Shown here piece by piece: positions 34,615 through 44,960 of a stretch of DNA of 64,000 nucleotides. A program made the position numbers and the translations under genes. Source of the DNA: Lachnospiraceae bacterium (lineage in GTDB: Bacteria > Bacillota > Clostridia > Lachnospirales > Lachnospiraceae); assembly GCA_900769115.1 (NCBI GenBank), contig CAAGFJ010000084.1, positions 1 through 64,000 on the forward strand, written 5' to 3'. Every line of letters begins with the position of its first letter. Positions within the stretch are counted from its first letter, which is position 1. The notes beneath the pieces are model-generated. The model saw only the letters and a program-made list of their open reading frames with translations, did not search any database and was not told the origin of the DNA.

Positions 34615-34790
34615 TATGAAGTAGTCTGCTTGATATTTTGTAACAAAATGATATAAGCATAGCTTATATCTTGGAAAAGGTTCAAAATACAAGAAAAAAT
34701 GTCGAAAATTGCATTTTACCCCTATACAAACCACAGTATATAGTATATAATAAGGCTATGGGAAATCTATTAGATATAAGGAGAGATTAT
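34615..34790 (+). promoter_or_regulatory. Upstream region of a LysR gene
   Basis: AT-rich with TATAAT inside TATATAGTATATAATAAGG near 34738-34756. No gene seen. AAGGAGAG at 34778-34785 is the ribosome site. Confidence 0.35.
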
Positions 34791-35687
34791 ATGAATGTCA
34801 ATCTGGAATACTATAAGATTTTCTATCATGTAGCCACCGAGCTTAGCATTACTGGTGCTGCAAAGAAGCTCTGTATATCACAACCTGCCGTCTCCCAAGC
34901 TGTGAAGCAGCTCGAGCAGGGATTAGGGATTGAGCTTTTTACCAGGCGTGCGAAAGGTGTCAGTTTAACCCGAGCTGGAACTTTGTTGTATTCTTATGTC
35001 GGGAATGGCTATGAGACGATTCTTGCAGGCGAGACACAGCTTGCCAAGATGATGAATCTGGAATATGGAGAGGTGCGTATCGGAGCCAGTGATATGTCCT
35101 TGCAGTTCTATCTGCTTCCTTATCTAGAGCAGTTTCATCAGCTATATCCAGAGATTAAGGTTACTGTAACCAATGCCCCAACGCCGCAGACCATTGACCA
35201 CCTGCATCAGGGACGTATCGATTTCGGGGTCGTGACCAAGCCTGTAGAAGTCGATTCTAAGTTTGATATTACTTGTGTCCGCAAGATTCAGGATGTGTTT
35301 GTGGCAGGGGATAAGTTCCGTTATCTGAAAGGTAAGAAGTTAGATTACAAGGAGTTATCTACATTGCCTCTCATATGCTTGGAAGGCGATACGAGTACAA
35401 GGAAATATGTAGATAGCTATTTGGAGGAGAAGAAGGTATCTGTTACCCCGGAATTTGAACTTGCAACAAGTGATATGATCGTGCAGTTTGCAATGCGTAA
35501 TCTGGGAATTGGGTGTGTTGTGGAAGATTTTGCTAAGAAGCAGATCGATAGTGGAGAATTATTCCGGTTAGAATTTAAGAATCAGATCCCGGAACGGGAT
35601 ATGTGTCTGCTGACCGATCAACGCTCTACAATGTCTGTAGCAGCAGCTAAGTTGTTGGAATTACTTAGGGAAACGAGTACCAATTAG
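34791..35687 (+). CDS. LysR-family transcriptional regulator
   Basis: 298 residues. Helix-turn-helix LSITGAAKKLCISQPAVSQAVKQLE at about 18-42, effector domain after residue 90. Its codon choice and GC are like the surroundings. No divergent partner, so the target is not evident; the next gene is a DUF1292 protein 103 bp downstream. Confidence 0.85.
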   Translation: MNVNLEYYKIFYHVATELSITGAAKKLCISQPAVSQAVKQLEQGLGIELFTRRAKGVSLTRAGTLLYSYVGNGYETILAGETQLAKMMNLEYGEVRIGASDMSLQFYLLPYLEQFHQLYPEIKVTVTNAPTPQTIDHLHQGRIDFGVVTKPVEVDSKFDITCVRKIQDVFVAGDKFRYLKGKKLDYKELSTLPLICLEGDTSTRKYVDSYLEEKKVSVTPEFELATSDMIVQFAMRNLGIGCVVEDFAKKQIDSGELFRLEFKNQIPERDMCLLTDQRSTMSVAAAKLLELLRETSTN

Positions 35688-35790
35688 AGAACCGATAGCA
35701 CAATAGGAAGCTATTAACGTCTTGCAGCGTGGCATGATCAGAGAATCTTAGAAGGGCACAATGTAAGCGGATAGTGAATAGGAGGATAAG

Positions 35791-36063
35791 ATGGAGTTGA
35801 ATAACACATTTAAGTTAGTGAATGAAAAGGGTCAGGAGATTGTATATGTTGGATTAAGCGTGGTAGAGAATCCGGAGAATGGACAGCGTTACCTGATCTA
35901 CACAGAGGCTGATAATGCCAGGGAAGAGACTGGTAAGCAGGTTGATCTGTATGCTTGTGTATACGGTAAGGAGAACGGAAGAATCGTATTAGATCCAATT
36001 ACAACGGAGAAAGAGAAGACCTTGATCAAGACATTTATTGAGAAGAATATTAAGGTTGCATAG
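35791..36063 (+). CDS. DUF1292 (YrzB-like) small protein
   Basis: 90 residues. Begins FKLVNEKGQEIVYVGLSVVE and continues with strands typical of DUF1292. Usually found beside yrrK/alaS-type genes in Firmicutes; here isolated. Function unknown. AGGAGG precedes the ATG; terminator follows. Confidence 0.75.
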   Translation: MELNNTFKLVNEKGQEIVYVGLSVVENPENGQRYLIYTEADNAREETGKQVDLYACVYGKENGRIVLDPITTEKEKTLIKTFIEKNIKVA

Positions 36064-36094
36064 TTAATCTAATTGGAAAACCTTTCTTTAATAT

Positions 36095-36149
36095 TAGAGC
36101 AGCTATCCTTTGCGTAGAATGGGAATGTGAAGGTGGCTGTTCTTTTTTG
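36095..36149 (+). terminator. Terminator after the DUF1292 gene
   Basis: AGAGCAGCTATCCTT pairs with AAGGTGGCTGTTCT across a longer loop, followed by TTTTTT. Confidence 0.65.
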
Positions 36150-36219
36150 TATATGATAAGACGGAGAGCGATTCGTGTTTTCCTGATATATAGAAAACTT
36201 ATGGAGCGATCTTTTAGGT

Positions 36220-36254
36220 ATAAGCTGTACTTATGAGATATAAGTGCAGCTTAT
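36220..36254. promoter_or_regulatory. 15-bp inverted repeat upstream of purA
   Basis: ATAAGCTGTACTTAT, GAGAT, ATAAGTGCAGCTTAT: arms match at 14 of 15 positions, the exception being a T-for-C change that still pairs with G in RNA. It lies upstream of a candidate promoter (TTTACT, 17 bp, TATACT) and may be an operator. Confidence 0.5.
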
Positions 36255-36374
36255 GGCTAGCATTAGAAATATTGATTTTACTTATGCCTTGAATTGCAGT
36301 ATACTAAACGAGTGTGATGAAGGGCAATTCTGTCTTCATTTACAATATATATGGTCAAAGAAAGGGTTATGCAC

Positions 36375-37652
36375 ATGGTTAAAGCAGTAGTAGGAGCGAA
36401 TTGGGGAGACGAAGGTAAGGGTAAGATTACCGATATGTTAAGTAAGGAAGCGGATATTATTGTACGTTTTCAGGGTGGTGCCAATGCAGGTCACACGATT
36501 GTGAACAATTACGGTAAGTTTGCACTTCATACATTACCATCCGGTGTATTCTATGATCACACCACAAGTATTATCGGTAATGGTGTTGCATTGGATATTC
36601 CAAAGTTATTTAAAGAGATTCAGGAAGTGACTTCGAAGGGAGTTCCGGCACCAAAGATCTTAGTATCAGACAGAGCACAGATGGTTATGCCATATCATGT
36701 ATTGTTCGATACTTATGAGGAAGCAAGACTTGCAGGTAAGTCATTTGGTTCTACAAAGTCCGGTATTGCTCCGTTCTATTCAGATAAATATGCCAAGATC
36801 GGATTCCAGGTATCGGAGTTATTTATGGATGAGGCTGCACTGAAGGATAAGATTGAGCGCGTGATCGCACAGAAGAATATCCTGTTAGAGCATTTATATC
36901 ATCAGCCATTACTTACAGTCGATGAAGTATATAACACATTGATGGAATATAAGAAGATGGTAGAGCCATATGTATGTGATGTATCTGCATATTTGTGGCA
37001 GGCAATCAAGGATGGTAAGAACATCTTATTAGAGGGTCAGTTGGGTTCTTTGAAGGATCCGGATCATGGTATCTATCCTATGGTTACTTCTTCTTCTACC
37101 TTGGCAGCTTATGGTGCAATCGGAGCAGGTATTCCACCATATGAGATTCAGAAGATTGTTACGGTTGTGAAAGCATATTCTTCTGCTGTTGGTGCCGGTG
37201 CATTTGTCAGTGAGATCTTCGGTGACGAGGCAGACGAATTAAGACGCCGTGGTGGTGATGGCGGCGAGTTTGGTGCAACAACAGGACGTCCTAGAAGAAT
37301 GGGATGGTTTGACTGTGTGGCATCTAAGTATGGTTGTCGTATTCAGGGTACAACGGATGTAGCATTTACGGTATTGGATGTATTAGGATACTTGGATGAG
37401 ATTCCGGTATGTGTTGGTTATGATATTGATGGAGAAGTTACAACAGATTTCCCGACTACTGCAAAGCTTGAGAAAGCTAAGCCGGTACTTAAGACATTAC
37501 CAGGCTGGAAGACAGATATCCGTGGAATTAAGAAGTATGAGGATCTTCCGGAGAATTGTAGAAAGTACATCGAGTTCATTGAAGAGCAGATTGGATTCCC
37601 GATTACAATGGTTTCCAATGGACCAGGAAGAGAAGATATTATCTATCGTTAA
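36375..37652 (+). CDS. purA: Adenylosuccinate synthetase
   Basis: 425 residues. GANWGDEGKGK P-loop at the start, GGANAGHT with the catalytic His, STKSGIAP, EGQLGSLKDPDHG, SSAVGAGAF, and the C-terminal TTGRPRRMGWFD. It joins IMP and aspartate, using GTP, in AMP synthesis. ATG 36375 is preferred over ATG 36369, being 8 bp from AAAGGG. Single gene, ended by a strong terminator. Confidence 0.95.
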   Translation: MVKAVVGANWGDEGKGKITDMLSKEADIIVRFQGGANAGHTIVNNYGKFALHTLPSGVFYDHTTSIIGNGVALDIPKLFKEIQEVTSKGVPAPKILVSDRAQMVMPYHVLFDTYEEARLAGKSFGSTKSGIAPFYSDKYAKIGFQVSELFMDEAALKDKIERVIAQKNILLEHLYHQPLLTVDEVYNTLMEYKKMVEPYVCDVSAYLWQAIKDGKNILLEGQLGSLKDPDHGIYPMVTSSSTLAAYGAIGAGIPPYEIQKIVTVVKAYSSAVGAGAFVSEIFGDEADELRRRGGDGGEFGATTGRPRRMGWFDCVASKYGCRIQGTTDVAFTVLDVLGYLDEIPVCVGYDIDGEVTTDFPTTAKLEKAKPVLKTLPGWKTDIRGIKKYEDLPENCRKYIEFIEEQIGFPITMVSNGPGREDIIYR

Positions 37653-37678
37653 GAATAATATATAAGGGTTATCCTATA

Positions 37679-37724
37679 GAGAAAGCCTGTTGGAGAGTGG
37701 AATCTCCGGCAGGCTTTCTCTTGT
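37679..37724 (+). terminator. Strong terminator of purA
   Basis: An 18-bp stem, GAGAAAGCCTGTTGGAGA (37679-37696) with TCTCCGGCAGGCTTTCTC (37703-37720), one G-T pair and a short loop. It may serve the converging YczE transcript too. Confidence 0.85.
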
Positions 37725-37740
37725 ATTTCTGATATATAAC

Positions 37741-38418
37741 TTATTGTCTCTGTAATAAACGATCCCGGTTATCTCCAAATAATTGTGTGATGACACCTAA
37801 GAAAGAGCCAACCAGAACAGCAGCAACAACAGTACCGATGCCCACAGAACCAAGTGCACCAAGAACAACGATACAGCAGACCAGAGAGATGATAACCATA
37901 GAGATATCAAATCCGATCTTAACTTTGCTGAATACAATATGTGTCTGGTCAGAGATTGCCTTCATAACACCTTCACCAGCCAAAGGAATGATATCGGCCG
38001 GGAGGTAGAAAAAGATTCCGATTGCAATGAGCAGTGTACTTCCAAGCATAAGGGATAAACGGATCGGAAGGCTATGCGGTGTAGGCAGGAAAGAAAAAAT
38101 GTAATTGGAAAATGTGGTAAAGTATCCAAAGATGATCCCGACGATAACCTGTAGCAGATTCTTGATCTGAAATGCCTTACGAAGAATTAGAATCTGAAGA
38201 AGGACTAATCCAATATGAAATAAGATCGTGGCTTTTCCCATCTCTAATCCGGTAATACAGGTAATTGTATAGGGAATGGAGCTGACCGGGGATACACCAA
38301 GGTTGGATTTGACAGACATGGAAATTCCAAAGGTCATGATCAATAATCCGATCAGATACATGGGAAGTCGCACCATATAATTATGTTCTTTGATCATTTG
38401 CGTAGTTCTTTTAATCAT
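37741..38418 (-). CDS. YczE/YitT-like membrane protein
   Basis: 225 residues with five to six membrane helices and the motif SNLGVSPVSSIPY, typical of the YczE/YyaS family. Function unsettled. AGGAGG precedes the ATG. A MarR regulator lies immediately upstream on the same strand (46 bp), so the pair is probably one operon under MarR control. Confidence 0.75.
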   Translation of the reverse strand: MIKRTTQMIKEHNYMVRLPMYLIGLLIMTFGISMSVKSNLGVSPVSSIPYTITCITGLEMGKATILFHIGLVLLQILILRKAFQIKNLLQVIVGIIFGYFTTFSNYIFSFLPTPHSLPIRLSLMLGSTLLIAIGIFFYLPADIIPLAGEGVMKAISDQTHIVFSKVKIGFDISMVIISLVCCIVVLGALGSVGIGTVVAAVLVGSFLGVITQLFGDNRDRLLQRQ

Positions 38419-38464
38419 TGTGTTATGCCTCCTGTTATGTTTGATAAAAAAATATATACATAAA

Positions 38465-38905
38465 TTAATGGAGCAGGGAGGATTCTAATGTGGTAATATT
38501 CGTCTGAATATGCTCTAACAGATGCATCAGGGTATCCACGTCCGCATCGGATAATCCGGTCAGTGCAACGGTATCTACCCGAGAGAAGATAATCTCTGCT
38601 TTTTCGCATATATCTCTGCCGCGTGGGGTCATTGATACATAGAGAGAACGCCGATTCCCGTTCTTTGATTCTCTTTTCACAAGATTGCGTTCCTCCATTC
38701 GATGCAGAATACCGGTAACGGATGCAGAGTCTAAGCCACAACCGCCTGCGATTGCTTTCTGTTCGCAGGGTTCGTGTTCTGCAAGAAATTCCAATATCTT
38801 CGGTTCGCCGGGGCGAAGTCCGAGCTGATCTTTCATCTGTGTCACGATGGCACGCTGACAACTGGTATGGCATGCTCTGAGTTTGTAATGTAATGAATTC
38901 TCCAT
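38465..38905 (-). CDS. MarR-family transcriptional regulator
   Basis: 146 residues. Winged helix with KAIAGGCGLDSASVTGILHRMEERNLV and wing KNGNRRSLYVSMTPRG. Likely represses itself and the YczE gene; a palindromic site lies just upstream of its start. GGAGGG precedes the ATG. Confidence 0.88.
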   Translation of the reverse strand: MENSLHYKLRACHTSCQRAIVTQMKDQLGLRPGEPKILEFLAEHEPCEQKAIAGGCGLDSASVTGILHRMEERNLVKRESKNGNRRSLYVSMTPRGRDICEKAEIIFSRVDTVALTGLSDADVDTLMHLLEHIQTNITTLESSLLH

Positions 38906-38923
38906 ATACCCTCCGTAAAACTA

Positions 38924-38954
38924 TTGGTATACAAATAGTTTGTATACAAATTAT
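38924..38954. promoter_or_regulatory. Likely MarR operator
   Basis: Two GTATAC cores 14 bp apart: TTGGTATACAAATAG then TTTGTATACAAA, the second a perfect 12-bp palindrome. Position 20-50 bp before the marR start suits autorepression. Confidence 0.6.
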
Positions 38955-39131
38955 TCTGACAGATTATTATAGCACATTTTCTCTGTATGTCAAATATTAG
39001 AAAATATAAACGGATGATTGTGATAGCTCAATTATCGTCGCTTTATATTGATACTCGCTTTTCTTTCGGATTTGAGCTATAATGTGCACATGAGAAAATG
39101 AATGATAAAGAAATAATGGGAAGGATATTTT

Positions 39132-39590
39132 ATGGAACATACAGTAAGAAAGAATAAGAATAACCGGATTGGGATGCGTGTGATTGCAGGAATCTTCATT
39201 ATGATTGCGGTGATCCGGATTGTTGTGGTGATAACGAGTAAGGAACCGACGAATCGTGTTGTAACAGCAGTTCTTTGTGCGGGTTGCCTTGCATATGGAA
39301 TCTATCTGCTACAGCAGACATTACGCCCACAGGCATATGATATTACATATGTGTTTGGAGATAAGACCATGACGCTTAAGATGCATCGGAAGGAGATGAC
39401 AATCTCTTATGGTGAGATTCGGGATCTTGGATATGTGGTTCCGAATGAGAACATGGATTACAGTCTGATTCAGATATATATTGGAAAGGAACAGTTTGTG
39501 ATACCATTTACTTCGAACCGGGAGATCGGCGAGGCATTATATGGTATGCTGAAGTTGAAGAAGGAAGAGGCAGAACAAGAAGAGCAGTAA
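39132..39590 (+). CDS. Small membrane protein with a PH-like C-terminal half
   Basis: 152 residues. Two hydrophobic helices (about 14-34 and 43-60) followed by beta-strand-rich sequence (DITYVFGDKTMTLKMHRKEMTISYGEIRDLGYV) that resembles bacterial PH-like folds. No name given. GGAAGG precedes the ATG. Confidence 0.6.
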   Translation: MEHTVRKNKNNRIGMRVIAGIFIMIAVIRIVVVITSKEPTNRVVTAVLCAGCLAYGIYLLQQTLRPQAYDITYVFGDKTMTLKMHRKEMTISYGEIRDLGYVVPNENMDYSLIQIYIGKEQFVIPFTSNREIGEALYGMLKLKKEEAEQEEQ

Positions 39591-39698
39591 TGCAATAGAT
39601 CGGAACCTGGGAAGCATATGTAACAGGAAGGAAAGCTTTTGGTGATTGGGATACCGGGAAAGAATGAAATACATACGATTGGAACGGAGGAAGAACTA

Positions 39699-40682
39699 AT
39701 GGCAACGAAAGATAAGATATTGGAAATGTTACAACAACAGGATGCATTTGTGTCAGGACAGGTATTGTGTGATCAGTTAGGAATCTCCAGAACGGCAGTA
39801 TGGAAGAACATGAATGCATTGAAAGAGGATGGATATGTGATTGAATCAGTGAATAACAAAGGATATCATTTGGTGGAAGAGCCGGATGTGATCGATCCAA
39901 AGCGTATCGGAGAATATCTTCATACGCGGTGGCTGGCACACAATATTGTCTATGATAAGAAGATGGATTCTACGAATACGCAGGCAAAGATATTAGGAGA
40001 GTCCGGCGGAGATAATGGAACGGTTGTGATTGCGGAACAGCAGACAGCAGGCAAAGGACGCAGAGGCAAGACATGGGTATCCCCGATGGGAAACTGCTAT
40101 TTCACGGTGTTGTTAAGACCGGATGTACATGCAGACCGTGCATCCATGATCACCTTGGTATCGGCATTGGCATTAGCACAGGCAGTTGAAAATGTGATGG
40201 GACTGCGGACGATGATTAAGTGGCCGAATGATGTGATCGCAAATGGTAAGAAGTTATGCGGAATCCTGACAGAGAGCAGCAGTGACTTGGAATATATTAA
40301 TTATGTGGTGGTTGGAATCGGAGTGAATTGCAACCAGACAGAGTTTTCGGAAGAGATTCGTGATATAGCGTCATCTATCTGTCTGGAAACAGGAAAAAAG
40401 GTGGATCGAACCCGTTTGCTGGCAGAGTTTTTTAATTGTTTTGAGGTATATTATGAGAAGTTCTTAGAGACAGAGGATCTGCAAGGGTTAGTTGAGGATT
40501 ATAATGCAAGGCTGATCAACCGTGGGAAAGATGTTAAGATAGTAGAAAAAGAGCAGGAGGCGGTATTGCGGGCAATTGGCGTAGATCAGCGCGGAGGTCT
40601 GATCGTAGAAGATAAGGCGGGTGTACAGCGATCCATTATATCTGGTGAAGTATCGGTTCGTGGCTTGTATGGGTATGTATAG
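39699..40682 (+). CDS. birA: Bifunctional biotin ligase/biotin operon repressor
   Basis: 327 residues. N-terminal winged helix (SGQVLCDQLGISRTAVWKNMNAL), biotin-adenylate loop GKGRRGKTWVSP, MIKWPNDVI and KLCGILTE, and the C-terminal SH3-like domain. Attaches biotin to carboxylases and may repress biotin genes. GGAGGAAG precedes ATG 39699. Confidence 0.92.
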   Translation: MATKDKILEMLQQQDAFVSGQVLCDQLGISRTAVWKNMNALKEDGYVIESVNNKGYHLVEEPDVIDPKRIGEYLHTRWLAHNIVYDKKMDSTNTQAKILGESGGDNGTVVIAEQQTAGKGRRGKTWVSPMGNCYFTVLLRPDVHADRASMITLVSALALAQAVENVMGLRTMIKWPNDVIANGKKLCGILTESSSDLEYINYVVVGIGVNCNQTEFSEEIRDIASSICLETGKKVDRTRLLAEFFNCFEVYYEKFLETEDLQGLVEDYNARLINRGKDVKIVEKEQEAVLRAIGVDQRGGLIVEDKAGVQRSIISGEVSVRGLYGYV

Positions 40683-40875
40683 AATGTGTTGAGAACGGTT
40701 ATACGTCCTATAGTAACGAATATTTTGATATAGGCTATAGGGAATATCTTAGGATATCGTGCATGTTGAATAAAAAATATTAACAGATGGCTTGAAAATA
40801 CAGCGTAAATTGTGAAATTTGTTATATATACATAATGCACATATTATGATATGTACTTGTGTTATAACACGGCAT

Positions 40876-40944
40876 ACTTAATAAAATTAAGTATTGAATG
40901 CGAAATAGTCTATAATATATAATGGCAACTTAATTAAATTAAAT
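40876..40944. promoter_or_regulatory. gdhA distal promoter with two palindromic sites
   Basis: Site 1 at 40876-40892 is the perfect palindrome ACTTAATAAAATTAAGT. A promoter TTGAAT (40894-40899), 18 bp, TATAAT (40918-40923) follows. Site 2 at 40928-40944, ACTTAATTAAATTAAAT, has one mismatch and overlaps the expected start point. Confidence 0.55.
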
Positions 40945-40988
40945 AAAAAGGTGTTTTTGCGTTATAAAATTTATTATAAAAGAGGGTC

Positions 40989-41019
40989 ACTTGCATAAAT
41001 TAAGTTATTTCTATATAAT
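40989..41019 (+). promoter_or_regulatory. gdhA proximal promoter overlapping a third palindrome
   Basis: TTGCAT (40991-40996), exactly 17 bp, TATAAT (41014-41019). Site 3, ACTTGCATAAATTAAGT at 40989-41005, covers the -35; its right half matches the other sites and its left half is weaker. Confidence 0.65.
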
Positions 41020-41026
41020 ACTTTAT

Positions 41027-41079
41027 AGACAAAGGCGTCTGAGTGAGAAGAACATACGTCTGTCGTATGTTCTTTTTTT
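41027..41079 (+). terminator. gdhA leader: small hairpin then strong terminator (attenuator)
   Basis: AGAC-AAAGGC-GTCT (41027-41040) forms a hexaloop hairpin at the very 5' end of the predicted transcript. AAGAACATACG/CGTATGTTCTT (41048-41074) with a 5-nt loop and a T-run follows. The terminator lies between promoter and gene. A fourth palindrome, ACTTAACATAATTAAGT, is at 41080-41096. Confidence 0.65.
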
Positions 41080-41121
41080 ACTTAACATAATTAAGTCGCC
41101 AGTTATAAGGAGGATATAAGA

Positions 41122-42483
<1,362 letters not shown>

Positions 42484-42487
42484 GCAT

Positions 42488-42592
42488 TGAACACTTAGCG
42501 AATGCGAAGCATGAGGTTAGTGTGAAAGCCCTTCCTGAGACTTCATTGCAACGAGCCTAAGGCGAAGTTGGAATGGTAGCCGAATGGAAGAT
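42488..42592. repeat. Structured extragenic element downstream of gdhA
   Basis: ACACT...AGTGT (42491-42523) encloses ATGC-GAA-GCAT. Then CTTCC...GGAAG (42531-42590) encloses a near-perfect hairpin at 42544-42575: CATT, CAAC, GCC, loop TAA, GGC, GTTG, AATG with GA/GAA internal loops. It encodes no protein. Could be an RNA 3' element or a dispersed repeat. Confidence 0.55.
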
Positions 42593-42615
42593 TATTGATA
42601 TAGTGTTTAATACGG

Positions 42616-42659
42616 AAAGGATGCCACGCAAGGTTACTTGCAGATGGCATCCTTTTTCT
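42616..42659 (+). terminator. Terminator of gdhA
   Basis: AAAGGATGCCA pairs with TGGCATCCTTT; a CAAG/CTTG mini-stem sits in the loop. TTTTTC follows. Confidence 0.8.
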
Positions 42660-42703
42660 TATCGTTGAATTACTTGTAAAGTAAGGTTTTTGGGTTATAA
42701 AAA

Positions 42704-44083
42704 TTATGAAGTTAGCTCTTCTTGAGACTTCATTGTTCCGTTTGCAAGGTCTTTTGAAATAAATGGGATAAAGTAAAATGGTACGGTGAGTAGCTTTTGC
42801 TGGGAATTGAAACCATAATTATTTTTCGAGATCTTAATAGCATACTCGAATTTATTATGGTTTGAAAATTTTTCAAGAGAATTAAGTGTGCCTCTGCCCT
42901 TTTTTACATCAAGTGGATATAATTTATTATTTGATTCGATAATAAATTCAAGTTCAGCAGATGTTCTACCCCTCCAGTAGAATAATTTATGCTCCTTGGC
43001 AATTAATTCATTAGCTACAAAGTTTTCAAAAAATATTCCTGATAAAGTGTTATCTCTTTCGTTTGACACAAACGAAGCGGCATTGATACCACTTTGATAT
43101 GAAAACATACCGATGTCTCCAAGAAATAGGCGGAAATGGCTTTCACTATCTGGCATAAGTGGCATTGTGATGTGTTCTTTCAATTGGAAGGACTGATTTA
43201 TAACGTGTGCCATTGTAAGCCATTGGATAGAGGTTACATAATCTCTTGTCTTGCTCTTTTCTGCGATAAGTCCGGGAGAAAAATTCTTTGATTCCTTATT
43301 GAGTTCGCTGTAAATATTCTGAAACAGAGTGCGAGAACGCAATACGGATTCTTGACTTGCCTGATAAAGTTCCATGTCTGACAAGTAGTTGTCGTATAGT
43401 ACTTTAAGAATTTCTCTTGATTCGAGAAGATTATCCCCGTCCACATAGGCTTCCACTGCTTCGGGCATACCGCCTACAAGTAAGTATCTATATATCTGAT
43501 CCATTGCTAGTTCGTGAATCTGACTATCTAATGGTTTCCTTTCCTCATAAGCTGTTTTAACAGTGTTATAGAGCATTTTATTGTTGTTCATTAAAAATTC
43601 ATCAAAGGTCATTGGATAAATCGTTAGTTGATTGATCTTACCGACAGGAAATAGGAATTTACCATTTTCTTTTGACCCTCTTTTATGTGTTTCTCTCTGA
43701 AGTTTGATACGAACCATTGAGCCGGTTGCAATAACAGGAATTTCTCTGAAATCCTGACAAAAATATTTGAGAGAAGAAATAATGTTAGGGCATTCCTGGA
43801 TCTCATCAAAAATCAGTAAAGTTTTTTCATTTATTTGTCTTCCTTTGCGTAATGAAATATATTCGATGATTTTTCTTGCATTAGCGGTCCCAGAACAAAA
43901 TTCACGAATTTCATCTTCTTTTTTGCAATCAATATAAATATAGTTGTTTTTATAAAAAGTTTTAGCGAAAAGTTCTTCTACGAGATAGGTTTTACCAACC
44001 TGTCTTGCACCCCAAATAATTAAGGGCTTTTTACGACTGTTATTATTCCATTCAATTAATTTCTGCAATGCATTTCGTTCCAT
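42704..44083 (-). CDS. AAA-type ATPase with DUF4143 nuclease-like C-terminus
   Basis: 459 residues. Walker A WGARQVGKT at 24-32, Walker B LLIFDEIQE, ATGSM sensor, then a winged-helix region and a C-terminal DUF4143 domain with AELEFIIE...PLDVKKG, a PD-(D/E)XK-like pattern. These proteins are common in gut anaerobes, often in accessory DNA; role unknown, no defence activity established. GGAGG precedes the ATG. AT-rich relative to neighbours, suggesting transfer. Confidence 0.8.
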   Translation of the reverse strand: MERNALQKLIEWNNNSRKKPLIIWGARQVGKTYLVEELFAKTFYKNNYIYIDCKKEDEIREFCSGTANARKIIEYISLRKGRQINEKTLLIFDEIQECPNIISSLKYFCQDFREIPVIATGSMVRIKLQRETHKRGSKENGKFLFPVGKINQLTIYPMTFDEFLMNNNKMLYNTVKTAYEERKPLDSQIHELAMDQIYRYLLVGGMPEAVEAYVDGDNLLESREILKVLYDNYLSDMELYQASQESVLRSRTLFQNIYSELNKESKNFSPGLIAEKSKTRDYVTSIQWLTMAHVINQSFQLKEHITMPLMPDSESHFRLFLGDIGMFSYQSGINAASFVSNERDNTLSGIFFENFVANELIAKEHKLFYWRGRTSAELEFIIESNNKLYPLDVKKGRGTLNSLEKFSNHNKFEYAIKISKNNYGFNSQQKLLTVPFYFIPFISKDLANGTMKSQEELTS

Positions 44084-44540
44084 AAATTAACCTCCAATGT
44101 ATATAATACTGATATTATATTATAATATGTACTAATATTCAAGTAATTTTAAAAGTTATTTGCACCTATACAATGATAAAAATTGCAAATATATGCACGT
44201 ATTCCTCAAAGTTGTAAATTTGAATGATGAATTATATAAGATAGACGGGATACGGATCCGTTTGCTACATATCATATTCTGCCTTATGGTAAGTGCATAG
44301 ATCATATGAATAAGGAAGGCAGATTATGAGAAATATGCATATACTAACATATTTCTTTTTGACCCAATAGACAAAAGAAAAGCTAGAAACATAGGTTGGG
44401 TTTGTACAAAGTGATGAAAATGGTTAGGTAGAGCCTTTGTAAAATAAAAGTACCTTGAAATGCGGTTACCCTGTTTTGTATGATAACCTTGCTCGAGCAA
44501 AGAAACTGTTAATGTGATTTAGTAGTAGAAGGAGAATGTT
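44084..44540. other. AT-rich intergenic region, no supported gene
   Basis: Only scraps are visible. A frame at 44240-44326 (+) reads DTDPFATYHILPYGKCIDHM and stops, looking like the C-terminal end of a lost gene, but it has no start. No promoter or repeat stands out. It marks the edge of the accessory segment. Confidence 0.4.
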
Positions 44541-44960
44541 ATGAGAAATTACACAAGAATTTTAACATCAGAGGGAAAGATTGTAGAGTTTTGCATCAGC
44601 AATGTGGAATTGATGCACAGGGAAGTAATGCTGATCAATGGAAAGGAAGTTGAGATTTATTTTAAAAATGTTGGAAAAGGGGAAGATACTAACACAATCT
44701 TAGTGGATGAGGAGTATGAGATTGGTAATCTGACTCCGGACAGAGTACAGGAGCTGATGAACATGTTCTTACATGAGGAAGCAATTGACCTGACCGATAT
44801 TAGAGTAATTCATAGAACAGATGAGATTGTAGAGGGCGAAGAGTATTTGAACATAGAGACATGGACCTGGGCGAAGAGAACCGTGAATATTTCCTACATG
44901 GCTGTGCTGCAAGCATTAGTAAAACTAAGTGGAGAAAGGATAATGATAAACATAAAGTAA
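44541..44960 (+). CDS. Hypothetical protein, accessory region
   Basis: 139 residues, soluble, acidic. GAAGGAG precedes the ATG. No family recognised. Begins RNYTRILTSEGKIVEFCISN and contains EIGNLTPDRVQELMNMFL. Followed by 133 bp and then the RHH-like gene. Confidence 0.55.
   Translation: MRNYTRILTSEGKIVEFCISNVELMHREVMLINGKEVEIYFKNVGKGEDTNTILVDEEYEIGNLTPDRVQELMNMFLHEEAIDLTDIRVIHRTDEIVEGEEYLNIETWTWAKRTVNISYMAVLQALVKLSGERIMINIK

Noticed and set aside
44240..44326. Short frame DTDPFATYHILPYGKC resembling a protein C-terminus
   Set aside because: No start codon or upstream continuation; too short to call even a pseudogene with confidence.
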